From Candidatus Avelusimicrobium stercoris (GTDB taxonomy: Bacteria > Elusimicrobiota > Elusimicrobia > Elusimicrobiales > Elusimicrobiaceae), in contig DJFE01000007.1 of assembly GCA_002432025.1 (NCBI GenBank), positions 27,632 through 42,427 of the forward strand: a DNA stretch of 14,796 bases, in the 5' to 3' direction. Below the pieces are notes generated by a model. That model was given only the letters and a program-made list of their open reading frames with translations, was not told the DNA's origin and made no database searches. The stretch's first letter is position 1. Each line of letters opens with the position of its first letter. Below, one piece after another: positions 12,444 through 14,796 of this stretch. A program made the translations under genes and the position numbers.

Positions 12444-13904
12444 ATGAAATACTTTTACTTACTCATTTTTCTCTTTTTCCCGCTTTTCTCCGGCGCGCAA
12501 GGCCTGCAAACGTATGTGCAAGCGCGCCTGCAACACCCCGTTTTGCTCGGTGCTTGGTGGGGCGGTTATGCCGCCTACGACGACGCGACTATTTTTTCCG
12601 TTCAGGCCGATACCCGCTTTACCCCCGCCTCTACCTTAAAACTTTTAACCACCGCCGCCGCGCTGGAAACCTTTGGCCCGCACCACCGCTTTGAAACCCG
12701 TTTATATGCGCAGACCGCACCCGATGAACAAGGCGTTTTGCACGGAAACCTTTACCTGCAAGGCGGGGCTGACCCGACCTTGGGCTCCACCCGCGTAACA
12801 GGCGGCGAAACGTGGCAAACCGTGGCTACCCGCTGGGCACGCGCCGTCAAGCAGGCGGGCATTACACGCGTGGAGGGCGACTTAATTGCGGACGAATCTG
12901 CCTTTGAGGGCCCGTCAATTCCCAATAAAGTAAATTGGGAAAATATGGGCAATTACTACGCCGCGCCCGCGAGCCCGTTGTGCTTTAACGATAATTTATT
13001 TGAAATTCACTTTAAACCCCAACCCCGTGCAGACAGACCCGCCGAGGTGGAAAAAACTGTTCCGCAAGTTTCCGGGCTCACCTTAAAAAGTTTCGTAACC
13101 ACCGACGGAAAAACCAAGAAAGACAACGCCTACGCATATGGTGCGCCCAACCAGTACGAAATGGAACTCTACGGCACAATTCCTACCAACTTTACAGGGT
13201 TTACCATTAAGGCCGCCCTGCCCAATTCCGCGCTGTTTGCGGCAGAGACCCTGCACAACGCCTTGCGCGCCGAAGGTATTGCGGTGGGCGGGCACACCGC
13301 TACCACGCGGACCGCGCCCGATTATACTACAATGACTTTGCTGGATACGTACCAATCGCCAGAATTAAAGGACATTGTCGTCATTGTAAACAAGCGGAGT
13401 TTTAACCTGTATGCCGAAATGCTTTTGCGTAATTTGGCCTTGCACGCCGGGAAAAAGGGAAGCGTGCAAAACGGGCTGGATGAATTGTACGCGTTTTTAA
13501 AAAAGAATAATTTGGCAAACGAAAAAACGGCTGTTTTGTATGACGGAAGCGGGCTATCGCGCGATAATTTAGTTACCCCCAAAACGCTGGTAAACACGCT
13601 TTTGTTTATGTCCAAAAGCCCAAACTTTTCCTATTATTATAACTCCTTGGCAACGCCGGACGACCGCGGGGATTTGCTCCTGCTGCGCAAATTTTTAAAG
13701 CCGCAAAAGCGCGTACAAGAGGTGCGCGTAAAAGGCGGCACGATTGACGGAGTAAAAGCCTTGGCAGGTTATACGCGCGACAAGGACGGCCGTTTAATCG
13801 CCTTTGCGTTAATAGCAAATAATTTGGCCAGTAAAGACGAGGCCCTCTTCCGCATCCACGAGGACATTATTAAGCGCTTACTCGCCCAGCCGGACGGGAA
13901 TTAA
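12444..13904 (+). CDS. dacB: D-alanyl-D-alanine carboxypeptidase/endopeptidase (PBP4, S13 family)
   Basis: A periplasmic penicillin-binding protein of peptidase family S13 that trims or cuts peptidoglycan cross-links. Residues 1-18 are a signal peptide. The acylation motif is TPASTLKLLT with Ser63 and Lys66 (SxxK). SFN (319-321) is the SxN motif, followed by LYAEMLLRNL. DGSGLSRDNLVTP (367-379) is a conserved S13 block. The third motif, normally KTG, reads VKGGTIDGVKALAGY (429-443), i.e. KGG with Lys430. The long insert between SxxK and SxN contains the usual LYLQGGADPTL (103-113) block. At 486 residues it has full family length. The ATG at 12444 gives the complete signal peptide. The -10 box abuts it, suggesting a leaderless transcript. 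No terminator follows; its stop codon overlaps that of the converging pilin gene. Confidence 0.93.
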   Translation: MKYFYLLIFLFFPLFSGAQGLQTYVQARLQHPVLLGAWWGGYAAYDDATIFSVQADTRFTPASTLKLLTTAAALETFGPHHRFETRLYAQTAPDEQGVLHGNLYLQGGADPTLGSTRVTGGETWQTVATRWARAVKQAGITRVEGDLIADESAFEGPSIPNKVNWENMGNYYAAPASPLCFNDNLFEIHFKPQPRADRPAEVEKTVPQVSGLTLKSFVTTDGKTKKDNAYAYGAPNQYEMELYGTIPTNFTGFTIKAALPNSALFAAETLHNALRAEGIAVGGHTATTRTAPDYTTMTLLDTYQSPELKDIVVIVNKRSFNLYAEMLLRNLALHAGKKGSVQNGLDELYAFLKKNNLANEKTAVLYDGSGLSRDNLVTPKTLVNTLLFMSKSPNFSYYYNSLATPDDRGDLLLLRKFLKPQKRVQEVRVKGGTIDGVKALAGYTRDKDGRLIAFALIANNLASKDEALFRIHEDIIKRLLAQPDGN

Positions 13905-14716
13905 GATTGGGAATAAAAATAGAAGTACCCAGCATAATCTGTTATGCGGTTCGGATAGCCCATTTTTTTGCAATAATCGTTGGCACCTTTGCCGTCCGTT
14001 CGTTGTACGCAATATAAGGCACCAGGAGAAGTGTTCTTATAAGTAGGGCCTGCAAATTTTAAAAAGCCTGAACCGGATGCATATTTCTGTGCCACTACTG
14101 CCACCAGTAAGATGTTTCCGTCCCGGCTTACGCTGGAAGCCAAAATAAACCGACCGTCCGAGCGGGATGATACATCAGAAAATTGTTTAAAAACGCCGCA
14201 TAAAGAGGAATTAAAACTAGGGCAATCACTCCCAGTCCACGGCAAAGACATATCCAAATCTTCTAAATCCCTAGCATAGGTACCATTTGCCAAATAATAC
14301 GCTTCTTGGGCCTGATAAATACCATCCAAAAGCGGCAAAGCCGCAGCAGCGCGGGATTTTTCTACGGCCCGTTCATACTGTGGCACCGCCACCGCCGCCA
14401 ATATGCCAATAATAAGGACGACGACTAATAGTTCTATGAGGGTAAAACCACGACTAACGACCCAAGATGTAGATCCTGAAATAAATTCAGGATGACCTCC
14501 TTTTTTTATAAAGTCGTCATTTCCGAGGAATTGGCGGCCCGCAGGGTTACGGAATCTGTCGTTGTAGTTGCTGTTGTTTTTGTTGTCATTCCCGAGTGCC
14601 TGCCGGCGCGGAGCGTTCGGGAATCTGTCGTTTTCCTTTTTTAATAAAAACAGATCCCCGACAGAAACCTTCGGGGATGACGGCAAAAAACGCCAAAATT
14701 TGTTAAATCCTTTCAT
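13901..14716 (-). CDS. Type IV prepilin-like protein with repeat-built 90-residue leader
   Basis: A type IV pilin or pseudopilin subunit (271 residues). The prepilin peptidase site is RG^FTLIELLVVVLIIGILAAV: Gly90, Phe91 as first mature residue and Glu95 at mature position 5. PQYERAVEKSRA follows and the mature protein has about 181 residues, with cysteines at 165, 173, 236 and 249 able to form disulfides. Prepilin leaders usually have about 5-25 residues; this one has 90, because residues 11-85 are translated palindromic repeats. The start at 14716 is supported by AAGGAG (14722-14727) and no ATG, GTG or TTG lies in frame between it and the cleavage site. An AAGGAGG at 14496-14502 precedes an in-frame ATT (codon 79), a possible but non-standard alternative start. 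It may be functional, poorly exported or decaying. Confidence 0.8.
   Translation of the reverse strand: MKGFNKFWRFLPSSPKVSVGDLFLLKKENDRFPNAPRRQALGNDNKNNSNYNDRFRNPAGRQFLGNDDFIKKGGHPEFISGSTSWVVSRGFTLIELLVVVLIIGILAAVAVPQYERAVEKSRAAAALPLLDGIYQAQEAYYLANGTYARDLEDLDMSLPWTGSDCPSFNSSLCGVFKQFSDVSSRSDGRFILASSVSRDGNILLVAVVAQKYASGSGFLKFAGPTYKNTSPGALYCVQRTDGKGANDYCKKMGYPNRITDYAGYFYFYSQS
14471..14496 (-). repeat. Hairpin repeat (F') inside pilin leader
   Basis: Minus-strand unit: GTC, perfect 8-bp arms ATCCTGAA/TTCAGGAT around a 5-nt loop, then CT. It is translated in frame as HPEFISGS (residues 75-82 of the prepilin). From memory, this exact type of palindrome is common in Bacteroidota genomes. Confidence 0.8.
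14516..14563 (+). repeat. Long-loop hairpin repeat (G) inside pilin leader
   Basis: Starts GTCATTTCCGAG, has a GGCGGCCCGCAGG core and ends GGAATCTGTCG; the outer stem has lost some pairing. In the pilin frame (minus) it reads NDRFRNPAGRQFLGND, nearly the same peptide as that of the neighbouring copy at 14585. Confidence 0.75.
14585..14681. repeat. REPIN-like hairpin doublet 4 inside pilin leader
   Basis: Unit 14585-14634 (plus) has perfect arms ATTCCCGA/TCGGGAAT around a 21-nt loop, then CTGTCGTTTT. Unit 14646-14681 (minus) has perfect arms ATCCCCGA/TCGGGGAT around loop AGGTTTCTG, then CTGTTTTT. The outer ends GTCAT and ATGAC and the head-out geometry match doublets 1-3. Translated in the pilin frame these give SSPKVSVGDLF and NDRFPNAPRRQALGND. 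Confidence 0.85.
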
Positions 14717-14796
14717 TTTTTCTCCTTGTTTAGGCCTTTATATTTGAGCAAAACGGCCTTTTATACGCGTTTTTATACAGCGGATACATCCGGGTA

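Overview
The window most likely comes from a gut-type member of the phylum Elusimicrobiota. The main clue is the type IV prepilin at the right end. Its mature start (FTLIELLVVVLIIGILAAV, then PQYERAVEKSRA, then YYLANGTYARDL) has the style of the many pilin-like proteins of Elusimicrobium relatives. Outer-membrane and periplasmic proteins point to a Gram-negative envelope. The taxon is inferred from memory of these families, not from a search.

Layout. Bases 1-640 hold no gene. They are packed with short hairpin repeats, mostly in convergent pairs. On the plus strand follow metK (S-adenosylmethionine synthetase), a C_GCAxxG_C_C-family cysteine-rich protein and a DJ-1/PfpI protein, ending at a terminator shared with a minus-strand cupin. 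Minus-strand genes then run from 8784 down to 2938: two tandem M24 (Xaa-Pro-type) peptidases, efp (elongation factor P), a small secreted unknown, a DUF192 protein and a probable outer-membrane beta-barrel form one tightly packed operon ending at a terminator near 4430; a membrane acyltransferase and the cupin follow. On the plus strand, 8915-10531 encodes an unrecognised secreted/membrane protein. It converges on a DUF2207 membrane protein (12381 to 10594), which is divergent from dacB (12444-13904, penicillin-binding protein 4 type). dacB converges on the pilin gene, and their two stop codons share the same TTAA.

How the genes work together. metK is housekeeping. The M24 peptidases and efp form a known neighbourhood linked to proline-containing peptides. 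Most of the rest serves the envelope: outer-membrane protein, acyltransferase, DUF2207 protein, dacB and pilin.

Most noteworthy points. (1) The hairpin repeats obey one rule: GTC, then an 8-bp stem starting AT, a variable loop, the complementary arm ending AT, then C. Stem sequences differ between copies but stay complementary, and copies often form head-out doublets like REPINs. (2) Four such repeats lie in frame inside the prepilin leader, stretching it to about 90 residues. (3) Three envelope genes have -10 boxes directly against their start codons and no Shine-Dalgarno, suggesting leaderless mRNAs. (4) EF-P has glutamine instead of Lys/Arg at the tip of its functional loop. (5) The two M24 paralogues share a patch of near-identical DNA.
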